Origin: Pseudoalteromonas aurantia
Lineage (GTDB): Bacteria > Pseudomonadota > Gammaproteobacteria > Enterobacterales > Alteromonadaceae
Length of the DNA: 64,000 bases
Direction: 5' to 3'
Assembly (NCBI RefSeq): GCF_005886875.1
Contig: NZ_PNBY01000010.1
Coordinates: 1 to 64,000, forward strand
The stretch's first letter is position 1, and every line of letters starts with the position of its first letter. Made by a program: the position numbers and the translations under genes. The notes beneath the pieces were generated by a model. It was not told where the DNA came from. It ran no database searches and saw nothing but the letters and a program-made list of their open reading frames with translations. Below are positions 43,047 through 52,237 of this stretch, piece after piece.

Positions 43047-43619
43047 GTGTTAAAACCTTTACTGATCGCACTGAGCATATTCTCTACTAATGCATTCGCT
43101 ACATGGCAACTGGATAATAGCAAAAGCGACTTAAGCTTTACGTCTATTAAAAAAGCACAAATCGCTGAAAATCATCACTTTGATAAACTCGAAGGCCAGA
43201 TTGATAAGGAAGGTACATTACAAGTTAGCATCGACCTGAGCAGTGTAGAATCGATGATCCCTATTCGTAATCAACGTATGCAAACGATGCTTTTTGAAGT
43301 CGCAAAATTTCCAAAAGCCCATGTCAGTGCCGATGTGTCAACACACTTAATGTCATTGAAAAATGGCACACAGCAGCTAAAAAATGTAAAAGCGACTTTA
43401 GACTTACATGGTCAGCAGCAAACGTTCATCATGGATTTGGTTGTTAATAAACACAAAAACCAGCTACAAGTAAGCCCTGTACGTACAATATTAATTAATG
43501 CTGCCTCACATGAGCTGACTCAAGGCATTGAAGCGCTTAGAAAAGTAGCTGGGTTAGATCGCATCGCGACCACTGTTCCTGTCACATTTAGCCTGGTCTT
43601 TAATGCACACACTAAATGA
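43047..43619 (+). CDS. YceI-family periplasmic protein
   Basis: 190 aa with a signal peptide (about 1-18, cut after AFA). It belongs to the YceI lipid-binding lipocalin-like family: WQLDNSKSDLSFTSIKKA, GQIDKEGTLQVSIDLSSVES, and VSADVSTHLMS. Family members bind isoprenoids such as polyprenyl chains. Start GTG 43047 with AGGA 7 nt upstream. It overlaps the DUF1285 gene by 17 bp. Confidence 0.88.
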   Translation: MLKPLLIALSIFSTNAFATWQLDNSKSDLSFTSIKKAQIAENHHFDKLEGQIDKEGTLQVSIDLSSVESMIPIRNQRMQTMLFEVAKFPKAHVSADVSTHLMSLKNGTQQLKNVKATLDLHGQQQTFIMDLVVNKHKNQLQVSPVRTILINAASHELTQGIEALRKVAGLDRIATTVPVTFSLVFNAHTK

Positions 43620-44121
43620 TCTAATTGCGGCGCTAACAACGCCGCATGCGCCCACCGAACAGTGGCATTCAGGCACCTGTGGATTAATAGACATTTCGAT
43701 TGATAGCCAAGCCAAGTGGTACCACCATGGCAGCGAGATCACACGTATTGGCCTACTTAAGCTTTTTGCATCGGTATTAAACTACACTAATGGCACCTAT
43801 ACCCTTACCACACCTTCTGAACAGTGTGAGATTAACGTGCAAGATGCGCCATTTTTAATTACCGCTTGGCACACACACCCTGTAGATATCGGTTCGGTCA
43901 TTATTTGTGAAGATAACTTAGGACGCCATTGGCCACTCTGTGAACAATTCCCGCTAGAAATCAAAGAATATCAAGGGCAACCAGTACCTTATTTGGTGCT
44001 GTCTCATGGTCTCACAGCGAGAATACAGCGAAATGTTTACTATCAATGGGCTGAAGTTGCTGAGCAAGATATACAGGGGGCCTATCTTCTCTCAGCAAAT
44101 AAAAAGTACTATTTAACTTAA
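43603..44121 (+). CDS. DUF1285 protein
   Basis: 172 aa, cytosolic, no signal. The motif EQWHSGTCGLIDISIDSQAKWYHHGSEITRIGLLKLFASVL, followed by YTLTTPSEQCEINVQDAPFLI, is the DUF1285 family pattern as I know it. Function unknown. ATG 43603 overlaps the end of yceI by 17 bp, so the two are likely co-translated. It converges on engB. Confidence 0.88.
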   Translation: MHTLNDLIAALTTPHAPTEQWHSGTCGLIDISIDSQAKWYHHGSEITRIGLLKLFASVLNYTNGTYTLTTPSEQCEINVQDAPFLITAWHTHPVDIGSVIICEDNLGRHWPLCEQFPLEIKEYQGQPVPYLVLSHGLTARIQRNVYYQWAEVAEQDIQGAYLLSANKKYYLT

Positions 44122-44156
44122 CGTAACGGCGCGCGCCGAGACCACTAAGATCATGC
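44122..44156. other. GC-only palindrome between converging genes
   Basis: CGGCGCGCGCCG (44127-44138) is a perfect 12-bp palindrome. CTAAG...CTTAG (about 44145-44160) forms a second hairpin that overlaps the end of engB. Together they may act as a bidirectional terminator, although neither has a T-run. Confidence 0.4.
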
Positions 44157-44789
44157 TTAGTCTTGTATTAGCTCTTCTTTTACAAATGGCCCCAAATACC
44201 AATCATCTAACTTCCAGCCTAATTCATTCAAGCCAATCCCTTTTAGAGATGAAAATGCATGCACCGTAATATCGGCATCAAGTTCAGCCAGCTTTCGGCG
44301 CACTTGTAGCACTTCAGCTTTACGCTTACCTTGTTTTAACTTATCGGCTTTAGTGAGTAACGCAAGGATTGGAATTTTGCTATCAACAGCCCAATTGATC
44401 AGATCCATATCTAAATCTTTTAGAGGATGGCGTATATCCATTAATACTACCAATCCCTTTAAGCTTTTACGCTTTTGTAAGTACTCACCCAAAGAACGCT
44501 GCCACTTTTTCTTCATTTCGATAGGCACCTTAGCAAACCCATAGCCAGGTAAATCAATTAAACGCTTCTGCTCATCAAGCTCAAAAGTGTTTATTAACTG
44601 CGTCCGTCCAGGGGTTTTACTCGTGCGCGCTAATTTTTGATCCGTTAATGCATTTAGTGCACTAGACTTACCCGCATTAGAGCGACCAGCAAAAGCTACT
44701 TCAATACCTTCATCTAAAGGCAGCTTTGAAATATCAGGGGCACTGGTAATAAAACTAGCAGTGTTATATTTAATACGAGATTTGAGCAC
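44157..44789 (-). CDS. engB: Ribosome biogenesis GTPase EngB (YihA/YsxC)
   Basis: 210 aa. The G motifs are intact: [15 protein letters not shown] (G1), TPGRTQLIN (G2), [11 protein letters not shown] (G3), LTKADKLKQ (G4) and FSSLKGIG (G5). It helps late 50S assembly. Divergent from the cytochrome c4 gene, with a conserved neighbourhood in Vibrio and Shewanella. Confidence 0.97.
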   Translation of the reverse strand: MLKSRIKYNTASFITSAPDISKLPLDEGIEVAFAGRSNAGKSSALNALTDQKLARTSKTPGRTQLINTFELDEQKRLIDLPGYGFAKVPIEMKKKWQRSLGEYLQKRKSLKGLVVLMDIRHPLKDLDMDLINWAVDSKIPILALLTKADKLKQGKRKAEVLQVRRKLAELDADITVHAFSSLKGIGLNELGWKLDDWYLGPFVKEELIQD

Positions 44790-45097
44790 GCGCTCTCCTA
44801 CAAAAACAAAATAGCAATGACTTCTATAGTTTATATCAGATAGTCGCTACGCAAAAGTAAACATTTAGTGTTGGGGCATGATAAAAACCGTCATTTCGTG
44901 CCGCACAAACTTAATCTAAGTCAAAACCTCATAATTTATAGGTCTAATATGAGTAGAAAACGTGCCAGAGAATTCAATATCGTGTAGAATATGAAAATTG
45001 CAATGTAAAGATAGAGTTTGTTTACTCAAGCTACACGAAAAGTACTTTTCGAGTCGCCTGAGTTTTGGATTACAGGGTCGGAAACAGAGAATTTACC

Positions 45098-45730
45098 ATG
45101 AAAAAAATAGCATTAACTTTAACAGTGTTGCTTGGTACGTTGTCAGCAAGCAACGCAACAGCATTTGATGGCGACGCCGAAGCGGGTAAAGCAAAGTCTG
45201 CAACATGTGCAGCGTGTCACGGCCCAGATGGCAATGCACCTGTTAATATTTATCCAAAAATTGCGGGCCAGCACGCCGATTATATCTATAAGCAATTAAA
45301 GGAATTTAAACTTGGTATGACATCAGGTGGTAGTGAAGGTCGTATGGATCCTGTCATGAGTGGAATGGCTATGCCATTATCAGATCAAGACATGAAAGAC
45401 CTAGCTGCGTACTTCGCCACTTTAAACATGAGTGCAGGTACAACGCCAGAAGATGTCATTGAAGTGGGGCAAAAACTATATCGCGCAGGTGATGCAGAAC
45501 GAGGCATTCCGTCATGTGCCGCGTGTCATGGCCCTCGTGGTAATGGTACATCACTTGCAAAATTCCCGAAGATTTCATTCCAACATCCAGAATATATCAA
45601 AGCACAGCTTGAAAAGTTCCGTGATGGTAGTCGTAACAACGACATGAATGGCATGATGGGCGATATTGCGAAAAAGCTCACAGATAAAGACATCGAAGTT
45701 TTATCAAAATACTTGGGTGGCTTGCACTAA
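45098..45730 (+). CDS. Diheme cytochrome c4
   Basis: 210 aa from ATG 45098, with a signal peptide (MKKIALTLTVLLGTLSASNATA). There are two CxxCH haem sites, CAACHG in each half, so the protein is a two-domain fusion. Distal methionines are likely in DPVMSGMAMPL and GMMGDIAKK. It passes electrons in the periplasm, usually to cbb3 or other terminal oxidases. The 11-residue N-terminal extension in the frame is unlikely to be translated. A perfect 13-bp terminator follows. Confidence 0.95.
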   Translation: MKKIALTLTVLLGTLSASNATAFDGDAEAGKAKSATCAACHGPDGNAPVNIYPKIAGQHADYIYKQLKEFKLGMTSGGSEGRMDPVMSGMAMPLSDQDMKDLAAYFATLNMSAGTTPEDVIEVGQKLYRAGDAERGIPSCAACHGPRGNGTSLAKFPKISFQHPEYIKAQLEKFRDGSRNNDMNGMMGDIAKKLTDKDIEVLSKYLGGLH

Positions 45731-45791
45731 TCAGTGGCGACTAAAGTTATATTCAACACTTTGATGTACTAATAAAAAATAGTATTTGTGT

Positions 45792-45820
45792 AAAAAAGGT
45801 AGCCAACGGCTACCTTTTTT
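45792..45820. terminator. Intrinsic terminator after cytochrome c4
   Basis: AAAAAAGGTAGCC and GGCTACCTTTTTT are perfect 13-bp arms around AAC. Confidence 0.92.
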
Positions 45821-45854
45821 GATTTCTGCCACTCTACGATATATCTCAAAAACC

Positions 45855-45876
45855 TTGTAAGACATTTGCCATACAA
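45855..45876 (+). promoter_or_regulatory. Imperfect GacA/UvrY-type upstream site
   Basis: TTGTA-N12-TACAA is like the TGTAAG-N6-CTTACA box of GacA-family regulators, but its spacer is two bases longer. It lies about 150 bp before the predicted start of the CsrB-like RNA, the usual distance for such sites. Confidence 0.35.
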
Positions 45877-45980
45877 CCTTGTGCGCTTTAACTTATTTTC
45901 ATTCTGTTATTTTTTGTAAATTATTGTAATTAAATAATTTTAATCTTACCCATATAAACAAGAGTAAGAATTTTGTTATT

Positions 45981-45998
45981 AATTAGTTGTAACTAATT
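45981..45998. other. 18-bp palindrome upstream of the CsrB-like RNA
   Basis: AATTAGTT-GT-AACTAATT is a perfect 8-bp inverted repeat. A candidate -35 (TTGTAA, 45987-45992) and -10 (TAGATT, 46009-46014) overlap it, separated by 16 bp. It could be an operator on the promoter of the downstream RNA. Confidence 0.4.
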
Positions 45999-46020
45999 CA
46001 ATAAAGCGTAGATTAATTGC

Positions 46021-46323
46021 TGTCGCCAAGGCAAAACAATAAAAGGGACAAGTCGATAAGGAAGCGTAGGTGACAATATTGATATCGGATGGATATCACC
46101 ATAAAGGAAATAACAATAAAGCGTCAAAGAAGACCGACAATAACAAATGCATGGAAGTTTAATAATAAAAACAATATGGAAAGAAGCAAGGAAGTAAAAA
46201 TAAAAACAAAACGGATGACAACATAATAAAAATAACAAAGACTTGAATAGTCGAAGGGAGAAGTGTCCAGATTGTGACGCTCAGATTAGCAGACGGTAGA
46301 GAGTCATCTCTACCGTCTTTTTA
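46021..46323 (+). ncRNA. csrB: CsrB/RsmZ-like regulatory RNA
   Basis: About 300 nt without ORF. Ten GGA motifs occur at 46046, 46060, 46087, 46091, 46106, 46153, 46178, 46190, 46213 and 46257, many as AAGGAAG or CGGATG. Two of them lie in the apical part of the perfect hairpin TGATATC-GGATG-GATATCA (46080-46098), which is how CsrA-binding RNAs show the motif. It ends in a 12-bp terminator stem. CsrB-type RNAs sequester the translation regulator CsrA. A-rich AANAANAA stretches also suggest Hfq binding. Start position is an estimate. Confidence 0.7.
46291..46323 (+). terminator. Intrinsic terminator of the CsrB-like RNA
   Basis: AGACGGTAGAGA and TCTCTACCGTCT, perfect 12-bp arms around GTCA, followed by TTTTT. 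Confidence 0.92.
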
Positions 46324-46384
46324 TTTATGGATTGTTTGATTACTGTTACAATACCCATCCTAATTTATTTCCAAGAGTTTTTTC

Positions 46385-47062
46385 GTGCAGCCGGTCTCTA
46401 ATTGCAACTTATGCGCATCGAGTAATGTGAGCCACTATTATAGTGATAAACGCCGTGATTACTGGCAGTGTTCACAGTGCGATTTAGTTTTTGTCGACGC
46501 GCACCAACACATCAGTGCAGCACAAGAAAAAGCAATTTACGATAGTCACGAAAATGCCTTAGAGGATCTAGGCTATAGACATTTTTTATCACGTGTAAGT
46601 GAACCGTTACTCCCTCGGCTCAAACCAACAAGCAACGGATTAGACTTTGGCTGTGGGCCTGGGCCACTACTGGCTAAAATGTTCACCGAAGCAGGCCATA
46701 AGATGGCTGTGTATGACCTATACTACGCAAACGATATGTCTGTATTCAACGACGCATACGATTTTATTACATGCACTGAGGTCATTGAGCACCTAGCACA
46801 CCCCCAGCAAATATTAACACAGCTATTCACCCTATTAAAAAGTGGTGCACCACTGGCAGTCATGACCAAATTGGTTATTGACGTGGATCGTTTCGCAAAT
46901 TGGCACTATAAAAATGATATGACCCATATCTCATTTTTTAGCCGTAAGACATTTAAATATATCGCAGCACACTATCGCTGCGAGCTCGAATTTATTGGCA
47001 GTGATGTCATTATCCTAACTAAACCTATCGCGCCAAAGGCGTTGAGTGAAGAAATACTATGA
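46385..47062 (+). CDS. SAM-dependent methyltransferase with N-terminal zinc ribbon
   Basis: 225 aa. A Cys4-type ribbon (CNLC...CSQC, residues about 7-34) precedes a class I Rossmann methyltransferase: GLDFGCGPGPLLAKMF (motif I), ITCTEVIEHLAHPQQIL and HISFFSRKTFKYIA. Start is GTG 46385. It overlaps yihI by 4 bp (ATGA), so both are probably co-expressed. Substrate unknown; similar enzymes modify small molecules or surface sugars. Confidence 0.85.
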   Translation: MQPVSNCNLCASSNVSHYYSDKRRDYWQCSQCDLVFVDAHQHISAAQEKAIYDSHENALEDLGYRHFLSRVSEPLLPRLKPTSNGLDFGCGPGPLLAKMFTEAGHKMAVYDLYYANDMSVFNDAYDFITCTEVIEHLAHPQQILTQLFTLLKSGAPLAVMTKLVIDVDRFANWHYKNDMTHISFFSRKTFKYIAAHYRCELEFIGSDVIILTKPIAPKALSEEIL

Positions 47063-47640
47063 CCAGAGAGAAAAAGAACCGTAAAGTAGCGCCGAGCAAT
47101 GGGCCGGCTAGATTGAGCAAAGATAAACTACGTGAATTGCGTGCTCTTAAAGAACAGCGTATTAAAAAGCATAAAGGTGCCAAGCCAGGATCCCGTAATG
47201 CTCAAGAAGCGAAAATAGAGACTACAAGTTCTGAAGCCAATAAAAACAGAGATAAGCGTATCGGTAGTAAAAAGCCCATTGCACTTACATCAGAACACGT
47301 AAAACCAGCGATAGAAGAACCTAAGTTACAACGCCATCTAGCGCCGCAAGTTGAGTTAAAGAAAGTCAAAGATACTTTAACACCTGAGCAAGAGCTAAAT
47401 CAGCTAGAAAACGATGAACGCTTAATGGCCTTATTAGACCGTCATGAGCGAGGTGAATTACTCACAGGTAAAGATGCAAAGTTCTTCAACCGTTCAATAG
47501 CACGTCACCAGCAGCTTTGTGAAATGTTAGGTATCGATGATGAATTTGAAGAACAAGAAGTCATTGAAGATGATCCATTATCATCATTGATGAGTAATGA
47601 CCTAGCCGATGAATGGCTAGATGATGACGAGGAAAAGTAA
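47059..47640 (+). CDS. yihI: Der GTPase-activating protein YihI
   Basis: 193 aa. Highly basic N-terminus (MTREKKNRKVAPSNG, ALKEQRIKKHKGAKPGSRN), the RIGSKKPIAL motif and an acidic C-terminal half with QELNQLENDERLMALLDRHERGELLT, as in E. coli YihI. It stimulates GTP hydrolysis by Der (EngA) in 50S assembly. It overlaps the previous gene by 4 bp and the next by 1 bp. Confidence 0.93.
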   Translation: MTREKKNRKVAPSNGPARLSKDKLRELRALKEQRIKKHKGAKPGSRNAQEAKIETTSSEANKNRDKRIGSKKPIALTSEHVKPAIEEPKLQRHLAPQVELKKVKDTLTPEQELNQLENDERLMALLDRHERGELLTGKDAKFFNRSIARHQQLCEMLGIDDEFEEQEVIEDDPLSSLMSNDLADEWLDDDEEK

Positions 47641-48155
47641 TGGCATTAACTTGGGTGATCGCGATAATAATAGGTGCAGCCATTATCGCCGGTTTATCTT
47701 TTTACGCGGGTAAACTGCTCTGGCAATTAAAAGCACAAAAAGCACAAATTGAAAAAAAGCAGGTTGAGCAACAAGCAAAGCTTAAAGAGGCACGTCAAAC
47801 ACGTAATGCAAAGCTTGCAGATAGTATTAACCTGATTGCACGCGCAATGAAAGAAAAGCAGTGTGAGTACTCTGAGGGCTGCTTAAGAATATGGGTACTT
47901 ATCTCACAGTATAGCTTTGATAAAGAAGTTTCATTATCAGACACCTATCCTGGGGTATATCAGATGTATGAAGAGGTAAAAGATATGCCAACCCATGAGA
48001 GTCGTAAAAAGTATTCAAAAAAAGAAATTTTTAAAATGGATAAACAGCGGTGGCGTGCAGAAGAACGTCTTGAAAATGCCATAATGACTGATTGTGAAAA
48101 GCTCGCTAGTGAATTCCAAGCACTGCCAAGCAGTCAGAATGTGGTTTTTCAATAA
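47640..48155 (+). CDS. DUF2489 membrane-anchored protein
   Basis: 171 aa. One N-terminal transmembrane helix (about 4-27), then a cytoplasmic coiled segment (KKQVEQQAKLKEARQTRNAKL) and a helical body with KEKQCEYSEGCLRIWVLISQY. This fits DUF2489. The start overlaps the yihI stop by one base. The cluster methyltransferase-yihI-DUF2489 is probably one operon. Function unknown. Confidence 0.87.
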   Translation: MALTWVIAIIIGAAIIAGLSFYAGKLLWQLKAQKAQIEKKQVEQQAKLKEARQTRNAKLADSINLIARAMKEKQCEYSEGCLRIWVLISQYSFDKEVSLSDTYPGVYQMYEEVKDMPTHESRKKYSKKEIFKMDKQRWRAEERLENAIMTDCEKLASEFQALPSSQNVVFQ

Positions 48156-48175
48156 TCACAGCAAAACACACTAAC

Positions 48176-48213
48176 AAAAAAACCGATAGTAGCTGAACTA
48201 CTATCGGTTTTTT
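48176..48213. terminator. Bidirectional terminator between DUF2489 gene and polA
   Basis: AACCGATAGTAG and CTACTATCGGTT are perfect 12-bp arms with a 5-nt loop, flanked by A- and T-runs. Confidence 0.92.
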
Positions 48214-48229
48214 CTTTTAAGACGACAAA

Positions 48230-50977
48230 TTAATGTGCTTGTTCCCAGTTTTTACCATGATCTGCTTCAACAATTAAAGGCACATCTAAAGACACTGCAT
48301 CAGACATCAATTCACAAATTTTATTGCTAAGCTCCGCAACTTTGTCAGCAGAGATCTCAAATACCAATTCATCGTGTACCTGCATAAGCAGCTGAATATC
48401 ATCACGTGATTGTGTTTGTAGCCAAGCTGATACATCTAACATAGCCTTTTTAATAATATCGGCCGCGGTGCCTTGCATTGGCGCATTTATCGCTGCGCGT
48501 TCTGCAGCTTTGCGTCGTGCGCCATTTCGTGCGCTGATATCAGGTAAATGTAAACGACGACCGAATAAAGTTTCAACATAGCCTTTATCTGCAGCCGCTT
48601 CACGCGTACGTTCCATATACTCAAGCACCCCGGGGAATCGTTCGAAATACTTATCCATATAATGTTGCGCTTCATTGCGAGGAATATCCAATTGTCGCGC
48701 TAAACCAAACGCACTCATGCCATAAATAAGTCCAAAGTTAACGGCTTTAGCTTTACGACGCATATCAGAGGTTACATCGTCTAATTCAACTGAAAAAACT
48801 TCCGACGCAGTGGCACTGTGCACATCCTTACCTTGCTCAAAGGCATTTAATAACCCTTTGTCTTGAGATAAATGCGCCATAATGCGCAGTTCTATTTGAC
48901 TATAGTCCGCTGCCAAAATAACTTTATCTGTTTGGGTCACAAATGCTTGTCGAATGCGACGACCTGACTCATTTCGAATAGGGATATTCTGTAAATTCGG
49001 ATCACTGGAGCTTAAGCGCCCAGTCGCAGTCACAGCTTGGTGATAAGAGGTGTGTACGCGACCTGTCTGTTCATTTACCAACTTAGGTAATTTATCAGTA
49101 TAAGTTGACTTTAACTTTGCTAAACCACGGTGCTCTATTATCAGTTTTGGTAACGGATAATCATGAGCAAGTTCTTGCAATACTTCTTCGGCAGTAGACG
49201 GCGCACCTTTTGGCGTTTTCTTAATAATTGGTAAGCCTTGCTTTTCAAACAATATCGCCTGTAACTGCTTTGTTGAGCTTAGATTAAACTCTTCACCTGC
49301 CAACTCAAATGCTGACTTTTCGATTTCAGTCAGTCTCGCAGCAATCTCAACACTTTGATGTGCCAACATACCACTGTCTATTTGCACACCAGTACGCTCT
49401 ATATCAGACAATACGCTCAACAAAGGCAGCTCAATGTCGTTAAAAACTGATAGCAATGTCGCATGCTCTTCTAACAGTGGCCACAAATGTAAATGCAGTC
49501 TCAATGTAATATCTGCATCTTCTGCTGCATACGGCCCGGCTTTGTCTAACTCAATTTGGTTAAAAGTCAGCTGAGACTTGCCTTTTCCTGCAATTTCTTC
49601 AAAAGAGATATTTTTATGGCCTAAATATTTTAGTGCTAGCGAGTCCATATCATGGCGTGTGCCAACACTGTTTAAAACATAAGACTCCAGCATGGTGTCA
49701 TAGGCAATACCATTAAGTTCAAGACCCGCTCTAGCTAGAACACTTTTATCGTACTTTAAATTTTGACCAACTTTTTTAATACTGCTGTCAGCTAATATTT
49801 CACCCATTTTTTCAAAAACCATCGCTTTGTCGAGCTGCTCTGGCGCACCCATATAGTCATGTGCAATAGGTAAATATGCCGCTTCACCAGGCTCTACCGC
49901 AAAGCTCATACCGACGAGATCCGCTTGCATATAATCCAGACTCGTGGTTTCTGTATCAAATGCGACTAACTCTGCAGACTTGAGTTTGTCTAACCATACA
50001 TCAAACTGTGCTTGCGTTAAGATCGTTTCATAATTTGCTTCAATCGCTGGTACTGACGGCGTAGGAACCGATTGATTTATTACAGGTGCTGCAGTGCCAT
50101 CTAATAGATCCGCTAACCAACGTTTAAACTCACACTCAGCAAACAACTCGATTAAACGATCTTTATTTGTCTCAGTGATAGCAAAAGTATTTAAATCTTG
50201 CTCTACTTCCACATCTAATTTGATCGTTGCTAATTCATATGACAGTGTTAATTGAGCTTTATGCTCTTCCAGCTTTTTCGCCATGGTTTTTGAACCACGA
50301 AAGCCTAAACCAGCTATTTGATCTAGGTTAGCATATAAATTATCAATAGAACCCAAGCCTTGTAGCATCGCTAAGGCTGTTTTCTCGCCCACCCCAGGGA
50401 CGCCTGGAATATTATCGACCTTGTCTCCCATCAACGCTAAATAATCAATGATCAATTCAGGTGCAACACCAAACTTATCGACGACACCTTGGGGATCCAA
50501 AATGGTGTCGGTCATGGTATTGATCAGCGTCACATGATCATCAACCAATTGAGCCATGTCTTTATCGCCTGTGCTGATCAGTACATGACGCTTTTGCCCT
50601 GATGCAATTTTAGCAAAAGTACCAATCACATCATCGGCTTCAACCCCGCTAATACAAACCAAGGGTAAGCCCATAGCTTTAATAATTTCGTGAATTGGTT
50701 CAATTTGCGTGCGCAGATCATCAGGCATTGGCGGACGATTTGCTTTATATTCGCTGTACATTTCATTTCTGAATGTTGGGCCTTTCGCGTCAAAAACAAC
50801 CACCATGTGACTTGGGCTATATTGCTTCAACAAGCTTTTCAGCATGTTTATCACGCCATATATGGCCCCTGTCGCTTCCCCTCTAGAATTCGTTAAGTGT
50901 GGCGGTGAATGATAAGCACGAAAGAGGTAAGACGAGCCATCAACCAAGATCAAAGGATTTTCTGGGATCTGAGACAT
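48230..50977 (-). CDS. polA: DNA polymerase I
   Basis: 915 aa with all three domains. The 5'-3' exonuclease (about 1-290) starts [17 protein letters not shown] and has [11 protein letters not shown] and [13 protein letters not shown]. The 3'-5' exonuclease domain (about 325-515) has [19 protein letters not shown], so it is probably active. The polymerase has [14 protein letters not shown] (motif A), [19 protein letters not shown] (O-helix) and [11 protein letters not shown] (motif C). No good ribosome site precedes ATG 50977. Confidence 0.99.
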   Translation of the reverse strand: MSQIPENPLILVDGSSYLFRAYHSPPHLTNSRGEATGAIYGVINMLKSLLKQYSPSHMVVVFDAKGPTFRNEMYSEYKANRPPMPDDLRTQIEPIHEIIKAMGLPLVCISGVEADDVIGTFAKIASGQKRHVLISTGDKDMAQLVDDHVTLINTMTDTILDPQGVVDKFGVAPELIIDYLALMGDKVDNIPGVPGVGEKTALAMLQGLGSIDNLYANLDQIAGLGFRGSKTMAKKLEEHKAQLTLSYELATIKLDVEVEQDLNTFAITETNKDRLIELFAECEFKRWLADLLDGTAAPVINQSVPTPSVPAIEANYETILTQAQFDVWLDKLKSAELVAFDTETTSLDYMQADLVGMSFAVEPGEAAYLPIAHDYMGAPEQLDKAMVFEKMGEILADSSIKKVGQNLKYDKSVLARAGLELNGIAYDTMLESYVLNSVGTRHDMDSLALKYLGHKNISFEEIAGKGKSQLTFNQIELDKAGPYAAEDADITLRLHLHLWPLLEEHATLLSVFNDIELPLLSVLSDIERTGVQIDSGMLAHQSVEIAARLTEIEKSAFELAGEEFNLSSTKQLQAILFEKQGLPIIKKTPKGAPSTAEEVLQELAHDYPLPKLIIEHRGLAKLKSTYTDKLPKLVNEQTGRVHTSYHQAVTATGRLSSSDPNLQNIPIRNESGRRIRQAFVTQTDKVILAADYSQIELRIMAHLSQDKGLLNAFEQGKDVHSATASEVFSVELDDVTSDMRRKAKAVNFGLIYGMSAFGLARQLDIPRNEAQHYMDKYFERFPGVLEYMERTREAAADKGYVETLFGRRLHLPDISARNGARRKAAERAAINAPMQGTAADIIKKAMLDVSAWLQTQSRDDIQLLMQVHDELVFEISADKVAELSNKICELMSDAVSLDVPLIVEADHGKNWEQAH

Positions 50978-50994
50978 AATAAGGAGGATCCTAA

Positions 50995-51036
50995 ATGAGC
51001 TTCAATAAAAACATCATAAGCATGCCATATGGCTAA
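50995..51036 (+). CDS. Possible 13-residue leader ORF divergent from polA
   Basis: A perfect AAGGAGG (50981-50987) stands 7 nt before ATG. The ORF encodes [13 protein letters not shown]. It starts only 18 bp from the polA start on the other strand. The strong ribosome site is hard to explain by chance, but no conserved product is known to me and no promoter is evident. Confidence 0.25.
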   Translation: MSFNKNIISMPYG

Positions 51037-51409
51037 CTATAAGACGAGGAGTAATACACAGGTAATTTGTCATTGATTTATAGAGTAAACTGTGGATAAC
51101 TTTGTAGATAAACACAGAAATTCGCAACCGACATAAATTAAAACGCCGCCCGTAAAACTTAAGTATTTGATAATAAAAAGAGAATACAAGTTCTTTTTTA
51201 TTCTTATTAATTGATAAAATGTGGAAAAAATTTCTGTGTTGCAAAAATATTAGAACACTCCGTTCAAAAATCAAGCTGTTATTTTCAAGCGGGAGGGTAT
51301 ACTACCACAAACGATCTCAGATCACAGAAGATCCTTTATAATATTTTTATCTGTCGCTACACTACTCCAAGCATAAGCCCCTTATTATTTGACTAAACGA
51401 GACTATCTC
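51037..51409. other. AT-rich region between polA and elbB with DnaA boxes
   Basis: Noncoding. TGTGGATAA (51091-51099) is the complement of a perfect DnaA box TTATCCACA. TGTAGATAA (51103-51111) and TGTGGAAAA (51220-51228) differ by one base, and all three share orientation. Several GATC sites lie at 51314-51336. The region must hold the polA promoter. Confidence 0.6.
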
Positions 51410-52060
51410 ATGAAAAAAATTGCGATCATTATCAGTGGTTGTGGTGTATTCGATGGTGCAGAAATCCACGAAACCGTCTTAACCATGCTTCACATAGAAC
51501 AACTTGGTGCTCAATACCAATGTTTTGCACCCGATCAAACCCAGCATCATGTTATCAATCACCTTACTGGCGAAGAACAACAAGACTCACGTAATATATT
51601 AACTGAAGCTGCGCGTATCGCTCGTGGTGACATTCACGACTTAGCCACTCTTAACGTTGATGAGTTTGACGCACTGGTTGTTCCTGGAGGTTTTGGCGTC
51701 GCGAAAAACCTCAGTGACTTTGCTTTCAGAGGCGCAGACTCTAAAATATTAGACACCTTTAAAGAAACTTGCCAAAGTTTTTCTATACAAAAAAAACCCA
51801 TTGCATATTTGTGTATTGCGCCTGCTTTAATAGGCCATATTCACCCCCGTGGAACCGTTGCTACAATTGGTAATGATACGGATACAGCCACTGCCGCTGA
51901 GGCACTCGGCATAAAACACGAGGCATGTTCTGCAACCAATATTGTCGTAGACTCCCAGAACAAAGTGGTGAGTACACCTGCTTATATGTTAGCTAATTCA
52001 ATCTCAGAAGCGTCCCATGGCATTGCCAAAGCAATTCAGCAACTGATTGATATGACCTAA
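51410..52060 (+). CDS. elbB: ElbB-type glyoxalase, DJ-1/PfpI family
   Basis: 216 aa from ATG 51410. DJ-1/PfpI fold: AIIISGCGVFDGAEIHETV, LVVPGGFGVAKNLSDFAF and the nucleophile cysteine in PIAYLCIAPAL. E. coli ElbB improves isoprenoid and lycopene production and has weak glyoxalase activity. Physiological role uncertain. The 7-residue extension in the frame lacks support. Confidence 0.92.
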   Translation: MKKIAIIISGCGVFDGAEIHETVLTMLHIEQLGAQYQCFAPDQTQHHVINHLTGEEQQDSRNILTEAARIARGDIHDLATLNVDEFDALVVPGGFGVAKNLSDFAFRGADSKILDTFKETCQSFSIQKKPIAYLCIAPALIGHIHPRGTVATIGNDTDTATAAEALGIKHEACSATNIVVDSQNKVVSTPAYMLANSISEASHGIAKAIQQLIDMT

Positions 52061-52199
52061 CGTCACACATATAAAATAGATCAATCATGTGCTTTATTGC
52101 GACAGCGCAAGAAAATGACTTTTTTGTCGTGATATAAGTAAGTTTACGTTTTATAAATGAGTAGGTGGCGTTATAATTGCTAAAAATTCCGTCATCTAT

Positions 52200-52213
52200 C
52201 GTGATTGATCACG
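52200..52213. promoter_or_regulatory. Palindrome before the cytochrome c5 gene
   Basis: CGTGAT-TG-ATCACG is a perfect 14-bp palindrome, 24 bp before the start codon and downstream of a TATAAT at 52172-52177. It resembles CRP/FNR-family half-sites (GTGAT) but lacks the right spacing. It could be an operator. Confidence 0.35.
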
Positions 52214-52237
52214 TCACAACCGAAGTGAGCAAGACAA

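Noticed and set aside
45993..46238. 81-codon minus-strand ORF, MLFLLCCHPFCFYFYF...
   Set aside because: It is antisense to the CsrB-like RNA. The translation is a low-complexity Phe/Cys/Tyr run from an A-rich plus strand, and it has no ribosome site.
51014..51274. 86-codon minus-strand ORF upstream of polA
   Set aside because: AT-rich translation with no family signs and no ribosome site, and it covers the polA promoter region.
51091..51336. Chromosomal origin oriC near polA
   Set aside because: Three DnaA-like boxes and some GATC sites are too few. There is no dnaA, gidA or mioC nearby, and no 13-mer AT repeats with the usual layout.
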